From assembly GCF_020012125.1 (NCBI RefSeq), contig NZ_JAIFAG010000001.1, positions 2,542,001 through 2,606,000 on the forward strand: a stretch of 64,000 bases of DNA, written 5' to 3'. The translations under genes were made by a program, and so were the position numbers. Positions 1 through 7,952 of this stretch are shown here, one piece after another. Each line of letters begins with the position of its first letter. Within the stretch, counting starts at the first letter, position 1. This stretch comes from Hymenobacter psoromatis (GTDB lineage: Bacteria > Bacteroidota > Bacteroidia > Cytophagales > Hymenobacteraceae). Under the pieces are notes generated by a model. That model searched no databases. It was given only the letters and a program-made list of their open reading frames with translations, and had not been told where the DNA came from.

Positions 1-2337
1 AATGGTCACCAGCTCGCCGTGCTGGTTCACGAGGCGCACCTGACTGCGGGCCAGGGTGGGGCCGGCCGTAGCCAGTAGCGGGCCGTCGAGGCGCGCGCCA
101 GCGCTCACCGGGAAGCCGGGGTAGCGCTCGCCGGCCTGGTCGAAGGCATACACGTAGCCGTTGCGCAGGGCGGCCACCACCACGTCGCGCCCACCCACGG
201 TGAGCAGCAGGGGCGGGCCGGCCAGCGGCGCTTCGAGGCGGCGGGGCCAGCCGGGGTAGCGGCGGCCGTTGGTATCAAAGAGCCACAACTGCTGGTTGGC
301 CGTGGCCACCACCAGCCGGGGCGACGTGCCACCGGCCGCCACCACGGTGGCCACCGTCACCGAATCGGGCATATTAAGCGGGAAGCCGGGGGCCTCCTGG
401 CCATCGGTGGGGCTGAGCCAGTGCAGGCGGTGGGCGGTGGCCAGCAGCAGGCGGCCCCGCGCCAGGCGCGCCAGGCCCACCACGGGGCCGGGCAGGCTAT
501 CGGCCCAGAGCAGGGCGGCGGAGCTGGCGGGCAGCAGGCGCAGCACCCCCAACGAGTCGGCTACCAGCACGGGGCCGGGCGCGCCACCCTCAGCGGCAGG
601 CAGCAGCAGCGGCTGGCCCGCCAGCGCCGCCCCAAAGCGGGTGCCCACGCCGCCGGTGGCCGAGTCGGTGGCCGGGGCGCGGCCGGGGTGGCGTAGCAGC
701 AATTGGGCAAAATACTGGGCATCGGCCCCGGCCCCAGAGGTGGCGGCCGGGCCGGGGGGTAGCAGCTGCCAGGCCACCTGCGGAAAGTGCTGAATCAGGC
801 TCTCGTTGCGCAACAGGCTGGCGCGGCGGTCCTCGGCCAGGTAGCTGAGCAGCGTGTTCCAGCCCTGGCGGGCGTCGGCCAGCACCGTGAGGCGGGCCGC
901 GGGCAGGGTTTGCTGAAGCAAAGCCACCTGGGCTGCCGATTGGCTCCACACCTGCCCAGCCGCCAGGTCGCCCAGGTAGCGGCGCAGGCCAGCTTCATCG
1001 CTCATCATCAAGAAGTTATCTACTAGCGCCGTGTGCAGGGCAGGGGCCGGACCTACCCCCCCCCTTTCGGCCAGCGTGCCCAGCAGCGCCGTCAGTTCGA
1101 AGCCGGCCGCCTGCACCTCGTAGCTCCCTACCCGGCCAAAAGCTGGCGACGCGCCCCCCAGCCGCCGCAGCCGGGCCAGCCAGTGCGCGGTGCGGGCCGG
1201 GGCGCGGCTCCGCACCACCACCACCTGGGCCGGCAACACGCCGGGCGCGGGCGCGGCCAGATACGCCAGCGCCCCGCCCGGTAGCAGGCTGGCCCGCAGG
1301 CTGTCGAGGGCAAACTCGTAGGCGACGGGGCGGGCAGCCGAGTCCGGGACTAAGGAGGGGGTAGGGGCCAGCGGGCGAGCCGGAGTTGGCCAGCCGGCCA
1401 CGGCCAGCACCAGCGCCGTGCGCAGGGGTAGCACGTCGGCCAGGGCGTGCAGGGGCGGGGCGAGCGCGCCGCCCGGCGGCCCCGCGCCGGCGGCCGTTTC
1501 AGGGTTGGCGAAGCCGGTAAGGGTGAGTTGGCCGGGGCCGAATTTCAGGCCCAACAGGCCATCCTGAGCCAGAGCCAGGGCCTGGTCGAGCTGGGCGTGG
1601 GTACCGGGCCGAAACAGCACGTCGAGCAGGGCCGGCACCCGCCGGAAGCTCACCAGCAGGGTCGCGTCCACGTCGGGCAGCCGCAGCAGGTCGAGGCTGG
1701 CGAAATTCGCCCGCACGGTGGGCGCGCCGGGGTGGCCGAGGCGGCGTACCACGGCTTCCACCAGCGGGGCGTGGGTGCTTAGTAGCAAGTGATTACGGTA
1801 GTTGAGCACCGTGAGCCGGCCGCCGGCGCGGGCCGTCAGCTCTTCCAGCTCATAGCCTTCGTAGTTGCGGGTGCTCAGGGTGTAGCGGGGGTCACGGGCC
1901 AGGGTTTCGAGCAGGCCGCGGGCCTGGCGGTACTCGCGCACGCTGGCCAGCGGAATCTGGTATAATACGTCTACCTGGCCCGGCCCGGTCACGTGCAGCG
2001 AGGTCAATACCAGCTTATTACCCAACAAATCGAGCAGGCCGCGGCGGCGGGCGGTGGCGGGCCGGCCGCCGGTGTCGAGGCTATCGGCCAGGGCCAGCTG
2101 GCCGGCCACCTGCTGGTAGTAGCGCACGCCGGTGAGGTTGTCCCACACGCCGGCCTCCTGCAAGTGGCGCACCAGGGCGGGGTGGTCGCGGGTGGCCAGC
2201 ACCAGCACGGCATCGGCGGGCACCAGGGCGTAGGGGTCCACGGGCCGGGCGGCCAGCGTGCGGCGGTAGTAAACGTAGGTGGCCAGCGAGAGCAGCACCA
2301 GCGCCGCCGCCAGCAGGGCCAGAAGCTTGCGGGACAT
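1..2337 (-). CDS. Membrane-anchored beta-propeller protein (3' end beyond window)
   Basis: An uninterrupted reading frame of 779 codons runs from ATG at 2337 to the left edge with no stop, so the C-terminus is missing. The N-terminus (MSRKLLALLAAALVLLSLA) is a signal anchor or uncleaved signal peptide, so the rest is probably periplasmic or surface-exposed. Residues 30-220 (PADAVLVLATRD, then LLGNKLVLTSL) resemble DUF3352-type proteins, but this is a weak match made by eye. The last 120 codons contain repeated YPGWP and YPGFP turns separated by short beta-strands such as QLWLFDTNGRR and GYVYAFDQAGER, the spacing of PQQ/WD-like propeller blades. A TACTTTTG promoter box lies 5 nt before the ATG. 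The function is unknown; a structural or sensory envelope role is a guess. Confidence 0.8.
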   Translation of the reverse strand, partial: MSRKLLALLAAALVLLSLATYVYYRRTLAARPVDPYALVPADAVLVLATRDHPALVRHLQEAGVWDNLTGVRYYQQVAGQLALADSLDTGGRPATARRRGLLDLLGNKLVLTSLHVTGPGQVDVLYQIPLASVREYRQARGLLETLARDPRYTLSTRNYEGYELEELTARAGGRLTVLNYRNHLLLSTHAPLVEAVVRRLGHPGAPTVRANFASLDLLRLPDVDATLLVSFRRVPALLDVLFRPGTHAQLDQALALAQDGLLGLKFGPGQLTLTGFANPETAAGAGPPGGALAPPLHALADVLPLRTALVLAVAGWPTPARPLAPTPSLVPDSAARPVAYEFALDSLRASLLPGGALAYLAAPAPGVLPAQVVVVRSRAPARTAHWLARLRRLGGASPAFGRVGSYEVQAAGFELTALLGTLAERGGVGPAPALHTALVDNFLMMSDEAGLRRYLGDLAAGQVWSQSAAQVALLQQTLPAARLTVLADARQGWNTLLSYLAEDRRASLLRNESLIQHFPQVAWQLLPPGPAATSGAGADAQYFAQLLLRHPGRAPATDSATGGVGTRFGAALAGQPLLLPAAEGGAPGPVLVADSLGVLRLLPASSAALLWADSLPGPVVGLARLARGRLLLATAHRLHWLSPTDGQEAPGFPLNMPDSVTVATVVAAGGTSPRLVVATANQQLWLFDTNGRRYPGWPRRLEAPLAGPPLLLTVGGRDVVVAALRNGYVYAFDQAGERYPGFPVSAGARLDGPLLATAGPTLARSQVRLVNQHGELVTI

Positions 2338-2341
2338 GCCG

Positions 2342-2349
2342 GCAAAAGT
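2342..2349 (-). promoter_or_regulatory. Bacteroidota -7 promoter box TACTTTTG
   Basis: The reverse complement reads TACTTTTG and matches the Bacteroidota -7 consensus TAnnTTTG. It ends 5 nt before the ATG at 2337, which would give a leaderless or very short 5' UTR. A TTG lies about 22 nt upstream and could be the -33 element. Confidence 0.5.
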
Positions 2350-2364
2350 AGGCCGGCCGGCCGC

Positions 2365-3114
2365 TTAGTGCCCAAATCTGAGGGCGGCCCGCACGGTGTC
2401 ACCGGTTGGAGGCGTACGTAGCTTTAGCTGCACGAGCGTGTCACGGGCGCCGCCGGTGGCTAACTCTGTGGAGAAGCGTCCCTCCAGAAGCACACCCGGC
2501 GGCTGATAGAAGTTCTGTGGCGCGGCCGAAGTAAACGGGACCGATTGATAGACTACCACTTGGCGGTGCTGATTATTGGCTGGCAGAGGCCGTATCATAC
2601 TTTGATTGAAGAGGGGCACGAAATACAGCCACTCGTAGCCGGTGGTAAGCGTGTTCAACTGCACTAGCCACACGCGGCGGGGAGAAGGCCAGAACTTCAC
2701 ATTATTGGTGCGGCCCAGCGCCAAGTCTACGGTAGCCAAAGAGGGGTAGCCACTCAGGCCGTTTATAAGTGAATCGGGGAAGTCCAGGGTACTGGGACGC
2801 AAATTGTTGTAAGTATCCAGCACTTCACAATTAATACCGTAGAACAATCCTTTAGAATTAGTGAAGCTGAGTTCGTAATGGCCCTGGCTGTCTGTCAGCA
2901 CGGTATCCACTACTGAGTCGTAGTATTTCAAGGTCGTGGGAGCGGACACGATAGCCATTCGGATGCCCGGCAGCGGCTGGTTGGTACGGCGGTTTATCAC
3001 GTAGCCCTGCGCTACGGTAAATTGTCCTTTAGGCTCGCCATTAGGGCAGCCCTTCATCGAAGTCAGGCAGAATAAAACGACGGCGAGCAGCGGCAGGCGG
3101 AAAGAAACCCGCAT
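2365..3114 (-). CDS. Putative lipoprotein with a carboxypeptidase-regulatory-like domain
   Basis: The 249-residue protein starts at ATG 3114. It has a hydrophobic leader (LPLLAVVLFCLTSMKGC) whose last cysteine could be a lipobox Cys, so it is probably an outer-membrane lipoprotein. Residues 35-110 (AQGYVINRRTNQPLPGIRM, then DSQGHYELSF) have the pattern of the CarboxypepD_reg/SusC-type plug fold: a V-x-D/N-x-x-T/N-x-x-P-L-x-G opening and a D-x-x-G-x-Y/F closing strand. The remainder is unassigned beta-rich sequence. Codon usage is less GC-rich than the next gene. It is transcribed in the same direction as the gene at 1-2337, 27 nt away, so the two could share a transcript. Confidence 0.75.
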   Translation of the reverse strand: MRVSFRLPLLAVVLFCLTSMKGCPNGEPKGQFTVAQGYVINRRTNQPLPGIRMAIVSAPTTLKYYDSVVDTVLTDSQGHYELSFTNSKGLFYGINCEVLDTYNNLRPSTLDFPDSLINGLSGYPSLATVDLALGRTNNVKFWPSPRRVWLVQLNTLTTGYEWLYFVPLFNQSMIRPLPANNQHRQVVVYQSVPFTSAAPQNFYQPPGVLLEGRFSTELATGGARDTLVQLKLRTPPTGDTVRAALRFGH

Positions 3115-3138
3115 ATACTAAATTTTAAAAAGGATGAA

Positions 3139-3146
3139 CAAAAGTA
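3139..3146 (-). promoter_or_regulatory. -7 promoter box TACTTTTG for the lipoprotein gene
   Basis: The reverse complement reads TACTTTTG, a full match to TAnnTTTG, and lies 25 nt before the ATG at 3114. Confidence 0.5.
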
Positions 3147-3225
3147 GGAGCCGCGCGCCTGCCCAAAAGTTGCATTCGCGCCCACGGCCCGTTCTTTGGC
3201 AAAAAACTGCCCTACCCCCGCTTTT

Positions 3226-4722
3226 ATGCCCGACGCCCTACCCCCCTCTTCTCCCGCTACCGCCGACGCGCCGCACTTCAAGCGGGCGCTGACGTTATTT
3301 GATTCCGTGATGCTCGTCACGGGTTCCATGATTGGCTCGGGCATCTTTCTGGTGTCGGCCGATATCAGCCGGCAGGTGGGTTCGGCGGGCTGGCTGCTGG
3401 TGGTGTGGCTGCTCACGGGCCTCATCACAATGGCCGGGGCCATCAGCTACGGCGAGTTGGCGGCCATGTTCCCCAAGGTGGGCGGGCAGTACGTGTACCT
3501 GCGCGAAGCCTTCGGCCGGCTGGTGGCTTTCTTGTATGGCTGGACGCTGTTTCTGGTGATTCAGACCGGCGTTATCGCGGCCGTGGCGGTGGCGTTTGCC
3601 AAGTTTACCGGGGTCATGGTGCCGTGGTTTTCGGTCAAAAACGTGCTGTTTAATCTCGGCCCGTTCCCGTTCAGCTCGGTGCAATTATTGGCCATTATCC
3701 TCATCGTGGCCATCACGGCCGTGAATGCGCGCGGCGTGCAGGCGGGCAAGCTGATTCAGAACGTGCTCAGCTCCACGAAGCTGGTGGCGCTGGCGCTGCT
3801 TATCCTGTTTGGCTTGTTTTTGGGGCTGAATGCCGACGCGGTGCAGGCCAATTTTCACGACCTCTGGCACGCCACACGCTCGCCCGCGCCGGGGGTAGGC
3901 GGCGCGGTGCTGCCGCTGAGCGCGGGCGGCCTGGTCATCGGCATCGGCATGGCCATGACCGGCTCGCTGTTTTCCTCCGATTCGTGGAACAACATCGGCT
4001 TCGCGGGCGAGGAAATTCAGAACCCCGAGCGCACGCTGGTGCGCAGCATGGCCATCGGCACGGCCATCGTCACGGTGCTCTACATCCTGATAAACGTGGT
4101 GTACCTGCTCGTCCTACCCCTGCAAGGCTCGCCCGAGGCGGCCACGCTGGCCGGCCGCGGCATCCAGTACGCCACCGACGACCGCGTGGCCACCGCCGTG
4201 GCCGAATCGGTGATGGGCCAGGCCGGGGCCTACGTGCTGGCTATCCTCATCATGCTCAGCACCTTCGGGGCCAATAACGGCATCATCCTGAGCGGGGCGC
4301 GGGCGTATTTTGCAATGGCCAAAGACGGGCTGTTTTTCCCCTCGCTGGCCCGCCTCAACCGGGCCGGGGTGCCGGGCCGGGCCCTATGGGTGCAGTGCCT
4401 CTGGGCCTGCCTGCTCTGCCTGAGCGGCAGCTACGGGCAGCTACTTAACTACGTCATGTTTTCGGTTATCTTGTTCTACCTCATCACGATAATCGGCATT
4501 TTTGTACTGCGCCGCACCCGGCCCGATGCGCCCCGGCCCTACCGCGCCTGGGGCTACCCCCTGCTGCCGGGCCTCTACGTGGTGCTGGCCGCGGCCTTCT
4601 GCGTCATCCTGCTCATCGCCCCCGACACGGCTGAATATTCGCGCTACGGCCTGGGCCTGGTGGCGCTGGGCCTACCGGTGTACTTCCTGTTTGGGCGGAA
4701 GATGGGTGAAGTGATTAAGTGA
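3226..4722 (+). CDS. APC-family amino acid permease
   Basis: From the ATG at 3226 the product has 498 residues; an in-frame TTG at 3196 would add ten. It is a polytopic membrane protein with about 12 helices. The first helix carries the APC signature G-S-M-I-G-S-G-I-F at residues 33-41, which in this family unwinds to bind the substrate amine and carboxylate. A second conserved stretch, NNIGFAGEEIQNPERTL around residue 260, matches the helix 6 to loop region of the family. It probably imports or exchanges an amino acid, but the substrate cannot be read from the sequence. It stands alone between two genes on the opposite strand. An SLC7/LAT-like exchanger is the closest analogue I recognise. 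Confidence 0.88.
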   Translation: MPDALPPSSPATADAPHFKRALTLFDSVMLVTGSMIGSGIFLVSADISRQVGSAGWLLVVWLLTGLITMAGAISYGELAAMFPKVGGQYVYLREAFGRLVAFLYGWTLFLVIQTGVIAAVAVAFAKFTGVMVPWFSVKNVLFNLGPFPFSSVQLLAIILIVAITAVNARGVQAGKLIQNVLSSTKLVALALLILFGLFLGLNADAVQANFHDLWHATRSPAPGVGGAVLPLSAGGLVIGIGMAMTGSLFSSDSWNNIGFAGEEIQNPERTLVRSMAIGTAIVTVLYILINVVYLLVLPLQGSPEAATLAGRGIQYATDDRVATAVAESVMGQAGAYVLAILIMLSTFGANNGIILSGARAYFAMAKDGLFFPSLARLNRAGVPGRALWVQCLWACLLCLSGSYGQLLNYVMFSVILFYLITIIGIFVLRRTRPDAPRPYRAWGYPLLPGLYVVLAAAFCVILLIAPDTAEYSRYGLGLVALGLPVYFLFGRKMGEVIK

Positions 4723-4777
4723 TTGAGGGAATTAGCGCACTTCTCCCCCTAATTCATTCAATCACTACCCCACCATT

Positions 4778-5428
4778 TCACTTCCGGCGCGGCTTGCTTT
4801 TGCCGGGGGTGGGTAGCAGCGTCACGTTCAGGGGCTGGCCGTCGTGGGCGGTGGCGGTTTCGTCCTGGTAGCCGCCGTAGCCTACCACCAGGATATTATC
4901 GCCGCCGGGCACTTCGAGCGAGTAGCTGCCGGTGGCATCGGTGCTGGTGCCCTTGGTGCTGCCTTTGAGCATGATGGTGGCTCCTATCAGCGGCCGGCCG
5001 TTCTCGTCAAGCACACGGCCAGCCTGAGTGCGGGTGGCGGGCGGGGCCGCAACCGGAGCTACGGCTTCAGGCACCGGGGCGGCTTCGGGCACCGGGGCGG
5101 CTTCGGGCGCGGGGACGGCTTCCGGGGGCGCGGGCGCGGCGCGGCGCGCAGCAAGTACCCGCGGAGTACCGCTGGCCGGCGGGCTCTTGGTTTCGATGAC
5201 CGGGGCGGTGGGCGCTTCCGAGGCGGTGGGGCTCACCGCTACCACCGGCATGGGGGGCGGAACAACCACGGTAGTTTGGGGGGTTGCCGCGGTGGTTTCG
5301 CCAGCCTGGCCACAGCCTGCCAGCCCAACGGCCAGCAGCGGCGCAAACAGCCAGCCGCACCAGGTATTTTTTCGCGGCACGGCACCGGGGCCAAAAGAAG
5401 TTTTTGCAGAAGTTAAGCGTACTGGCAT
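4778..5428 (-). CDS. Lipoprotein with Ala/Pro/Glu-rich linker and carboxypeptidase-regulatory-like domain
   Basis: I place the start at ATG 5428 (MPVRLTSAKTSF), giving 216 residues; an upstream in-frame TTG at 5479 would add 17. A leader ending in AVGLAGC gives a clear lipobox, so the product is probably an envelope lipoprotein. A long low-complexity linker with imperfect repeats of PEAAPVPE-like units spans roughly residues 60-135. The C-terminal 80 residues are a CarboxypepD_reg domain: TQAGRVLDENGRPLIGATI, K-G-T-S-T-D-A-T-G-S-Y-S-L and VVGYGGYQDET, matching the N-terminal extension of SusC receptors and carboxypeptidase tails. The highly basic tail is KSKPRRK. The function is unknown; surface scaffold or cell-wall attachment is plausible. 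Confidence 0.75.
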   Translation of the reverse strand: MPVRLTSAKTSFGPGAVPRKNTWCGWLFAPLLAVGLAGCGQAGETTAATPQTTVVVPPPMPVVAVSPTASEAPTAPVIETKSPPASGTPRVLAARRAAPAPPEAVPAPEAAPVPEAAPVPEAVAPVAAPPATRTQAGRVLDENGRPLIGATIMLKGSTKGTSTDATGSYSLEVPGGDNILVVGYGGYQDETATAHDGQPLNVTLLPTPGKSKPRRK

Positions 5429-5505
5429 AGAATAGGTTGGGAGGGCGGGAAAGGGTGCTACGACAGCAGCCCGGCGCAAATTACACTCCTACCCGGCATC
5501 CGGCC

Positions 5506-5553
5506 AAAAGCCCCCGGCCGCTCAGTTAAAATACTGAGCAGCCGGAGGCTTTT
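5506..5553. terminator. Bidirectional intrinsic terminator-like hairpin
   Basis: The arm 5506-5526 pairs with 5533-5553 in a GC-rich stem. The ends are four A and four T, so either strand yields a U-tract after the stem. It lies between the 3' end of the gene at 5580-6026 and the 5' side of the gene at 4778-5428, both on the minus strand, so it most likely terminates the former. Confidence 0.65.
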
Positions 5554-5579
5554 AGAGGGGTAAGCTTCCGTTGCGGAAG

Positions 5580-6026
5580 CTAGTTGCTGGTTTCGTCCTG
5601 CGGCTTTTTGGCGGGGCCGCTGGTGTGGTCGTCGCCGAGCTTCTGGTCCTTCATGCGGATGCCCGCGCCCAGCTCGTAGCTGCCTTCCTCGGTGAAGCCA
5701 GGGCCCTGGGCCTGCTCACCGGCAGTGGTGTGGTTGTTGCCACCCTGGGGCTCGGTCTCGGAGCCGCCAATGTGCAGGTTTTCGAGCTGGTCCTTCTGGT
5801 TGCTGCGCTGAGTGTAGCCGTTGGCCCCGGTGTTGCGGGCGGCACTGGCGTCGTTGCTGAGCTTATTATTGCTCTGGTCCTGCTTATAGTCGCGCTGCTT
5901 GGCTAGCTCCTCGTTGTGGGCCTCAGGGATGGTAATCACCGGGTTCTGATTGGGGGCATCCACTTTTTTGCTCGCAGGCTGGGTCTTATTATCGTCATCT
6001 TCAAAAATCTCGTCGCTCAGTATCAT
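5580..6026 (-). CDS. Hydrophilic, probably disordered protein of unknown function
   Basis: The likely start is ATG 6026 (MILSDEIFEDDDNKT), giving 148 residues; an upstream open frame reaches 6173 but has no better start. The protein is very polar and rich in Asn, Gln, Asp, Glu, Lys and Gly. It has no hydrophobic segment and almost no predicted core, and motifs such as NNKLSNDASAARNTGANGY suggest intrinsic disorder. I recognise no family. The amino-acid profile resembles small stress-related or hydrophilin-like proteins, but that is only an impression. A strong terminator-like hairpin follows it. Confidence 0.6.
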   Translation of the reverse strand: MILSDEIFEDDDNKTQPASKKVDAPNQNPVITIPEAHNEELAKQRDYKQDQSNNKLSNDASAARNTGANGYTQRSNQKDQLENLHIGGSETEPQGGNNHTTAGEQAQGPGFTEEGSYELGAGIRMKDQKLGDDHTSGPAKKPQDETSN

Positions 6027-6159
6027 ATCGGGGAGGGAATGGGTTACGTAAAAAGGGAGCCGGGCGGGACCCTTGAGTTGTACGCGCCGGCCGGGCCGAA
6101 GTTGGCCCCATTTCGCCACCCGGCTGGTTTCTTTTGTCTCGTTTTCTTCCCTACCCCCT

Positions 6160-6387
6160 ATGGATTTCGCCAAGCTCTACCGCCCCACGCGCTTCAATTC
6201 CTGGCAGTTCATTGCCTTCGTGGGTCTGCTGATGAGCGGCGGAGCCGAGTTGCTGATTCGCTACCTGGTGCGCCGGCCCCTACCCGCCGGCTACGGCTGG
6301 CTCTACGTGTGCTGGGCCGCGCTATTTGTGGTGGGCGCGCTGGTCAACTTATTCGGCAAGCCTACCCCCCACGGGCATCATCACTGA
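6160..6387 (+). CDS. Small two-helix membrane protein
   Basis: The 75-residue product starts at ATG 6160 (MDFAKLYRPTRFNSWQF). It has two hydrophobic segments, FIAFVGLLMSGGAELLI and WLYVCWAALFVVGALVNLF, separated by a short basic loop, so it is probably an inner-membrane protein. The tail is His-rich (HGHHH). I do not recognise the family. A longer in-frame extension to 6073 lacks sensible composition, so I reject it. A perfect 35-bp palindrome follows directly and may end the transcript. Confidence 0.6.
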   Translation: MDFAKLYRPTRFNSWQFIAFVGLLMSGGAELLIRYLVRRPLPAGYGWLYVCWAALFVVGALVNLFGKPTPHGHHH

Positions 6388-6397
6388 GTGGATGGGA

Positions 6398-6476
6398 GTG
6401 GTGGGTAATAAGCGGTGGAAGAACGTCATGCTTCCTTCGTCAGCATGACGTTCTTCCACCGCTTATTACCCACCAC
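6398..6476. repeat. Perfect 35-bp palindrome (class A repeat element)
   Basis: The arms 6398-6432 and 6442-6476 are perfect reverse complements around a 9-nt loop. The inner part GAACGTCATGCT/AGCATGACGTTC is shared with the palindromes at 38089, 48747 and, in part, 51577, so this is a dispersed family. As RNA it would form a very stable hairpin. Confidence 0.85.
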
Positions 6477-6579
6477 CTACTAGGCCTATCGGCCGTATAA
6501 GGGCGTCTGCCGGGACACTCGGGGGCTTGGTCTTTTGGGGGCCGGCCGCGGGTTACCTCACGCCGGCTTTCTGCGTTCT

Positions 6580-7761
6580 ATGCGAATGACTACTCGACTA
6601 CCGGGCCTAGCGGCCGGCTTGCTGGCCCTGCTGAGTGTGGCCGCCTGCGGCACTAAAAAAAACGATACTGCCAATGGCAAAGGGGGTAAGGGCGGCCCGC
6701 AGCCAACCAAAATCTACCCCGTGCTGGTGGTGCGGCCCGATACGGTGACGCTCTTTCAGGACTACCCGGCCACCATTCAGGGCCAGCAAAACGTGGAAAT
6801 CCGGCCCAAAGTCGATGGCTTCGTGGAGGCCATTTATGTGGATGAGGGGGCCAGCGTGAAGAAGGGGCAGAAGCTGTTTCACATCTCGGCACCGCAGTAT
6901 GAGCAGGCCGTGCGCACGGCCGCCGCCGGCATCAAAACGGCCCAGGCCGACGTGGACGCCGCCAGCATGGGCGTGCGCAAGGTGCAGCCGCTCGTGGCGC
7001 GTGGCATTATCAGCAAGTACGAGCTGGAGGCCGCGCAGTATACCCTCGAAAGTAAGGTAGCCGCCCTGGCCCAAGCCCGCGCCGCGCTCGTCAATGCCGA
7101 GACCAACCTCGACTACACCACTATTACGAGCCCGGTAAACGGCGTGATGGGCACCATTCCGAACAAAATCGGCTCGCTGGTGAGCAGCACTTCGGCCGAC
7201 CCGCTGACCACAATTTCGAGCATCGGCAGCGTGTATGCGTATTTCTCGCTGAGCGAGAAGGCGCTGCTGAGCTTCGCCCGCCGCCGGCCCGGCAACACTT
7301 TGCAGGATAAGCTGGCACACGTGCCCGACGTGCGCCTGGTACTGGCCGACGGTAGCCTCTACACCTACTCCGGCCGCGTCGAAACGGCTATCGGCCAGAT
7401 AAATACCGAAACCGGGGCCAGCAGCTTCCGCGCCACGTTCCCGAATCCGCAGGGCCTGCTGCGCAGCGGCAGCAGCGGCTCGGTGCGCACCTTCCAGCCC
7501 GTGAAGAATGCGCTCATCATTCCGCAGAGTGCTACGTATGAGCTTCAGGGCAAGCGCTTTGCCTACGTGGTGGGCCGCGACACGGCCGCCTACGCGGCTC
7601 CCCTCACCGTGGTGCCTACCCCCGACGGCACCTCCTTCGTAGTACAGAAGGGCCTGAAAGCCGGCCAGCAAGTGGTGCTGGAAGGTATTAGTGGGCTGAA
7701 AGATGGGATGAAAATCAAGCCCAAAGTGACAAAGGATACCAAAACGGAGATGTCGGGGTAG
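6580..7761 (+). CDS. RND efflux periplasmic adaptor (membrane fusion protein)
   Basis: I choose ATG 6580 (MRMTTRLPG), giving 393 residues; a TTG start at 6535 is unlikely. The leader ends in LLSVAAC with Cys23 as lipobox cysteine, so it is an inner-membrane-anchored lipoprotein of the HlyD/AcrA type. Residues about 65-100 form the first half of a lipoyl-like domain (EIRPKVDGFVEAIYVDEGAS). An alpha-hairpin follows (AAGIKTAQADVDAA to ALAQARAALVNAETN), then the second lipoyl half (TTITSPVNGVMG) and a beta-barrel with a membrane-proximal domain. It bridges the pump encoded at 7953 and the outer-membrane factor at 11272. The three genes run in order on one strand, although a palindromic repeat separates the first two. 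Confidence 0.93.
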   Translation: MRMTTRLPGLAAGLLALLSVAACGTKKNDTANGKGGKGGPQPTKIYPVLVVRPDTVTLFQDYPATIQGQQNVEIRPKVDGFVEAIYVDEGASVKKGQKLFHISAPQYEQAVRTAAAGIKTAQADVDAASMGVRKVQPLVARGIISKYELEAAQYTLESKVAALAQARAALVNAETNLDYTTITSPVNGVMGTIPNKIGSLVSSTSADPLTTISSIGSVYAYFSLSEKALLSFARRRPGNTLQDKLAHVPDVRLVLADGSLYTYSGRVETAIGQINTETGASSFRATFPNPQGLLRSGSSGSVRTFQPVKNALIIPQSATYELQGKRFAYVVGRDTAAYAAPLTVVPTPDGTSFVVQKGLKAGQQVVLEGISGLKDGMKIKPKVTKDTKTEMSG

Positions 7762-7789
7762 CTAAACAGATTGATTCAGTTAGAATCGG

Positions 7790-7909
7790 TTGTCCTTGCG
7801 AGCATGTTGCGCATTAAGTAAGGGCGAAGTGGAGCGCGGCAATCTTTCCTTCACGTGAGAATTACTCCCCTAGTGAAGCGAACGACCAGAAAAGATTGCC
7901 GCACTCCAC
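7790..7909. repeat. Partly decayed class B palindromic element
   Basis: The arms 7829-7850 and 7888-7909 are reverse complements with two mismatches. The element begins with TTGTCCTTGCGAGC at 7790 and contains GCAATCTTTCCT, the two boxes shared with the palindromes at 52379 and 57907. It sits between the adaptor and pump genes of the efflux operon. Confidence 0.75.
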
Positions 7910-7952
7910 CTAGGAATGGCTTTGATACAGTGCGTTACATAGGAAATCATTT

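Noticed and set aside
4844..5416. 190-codon plus-strand frame
   Set aside because: Antisense to the lipoprotein at 4778-5428, reading Gly/Arg repeats of its Pro/Ala linker.
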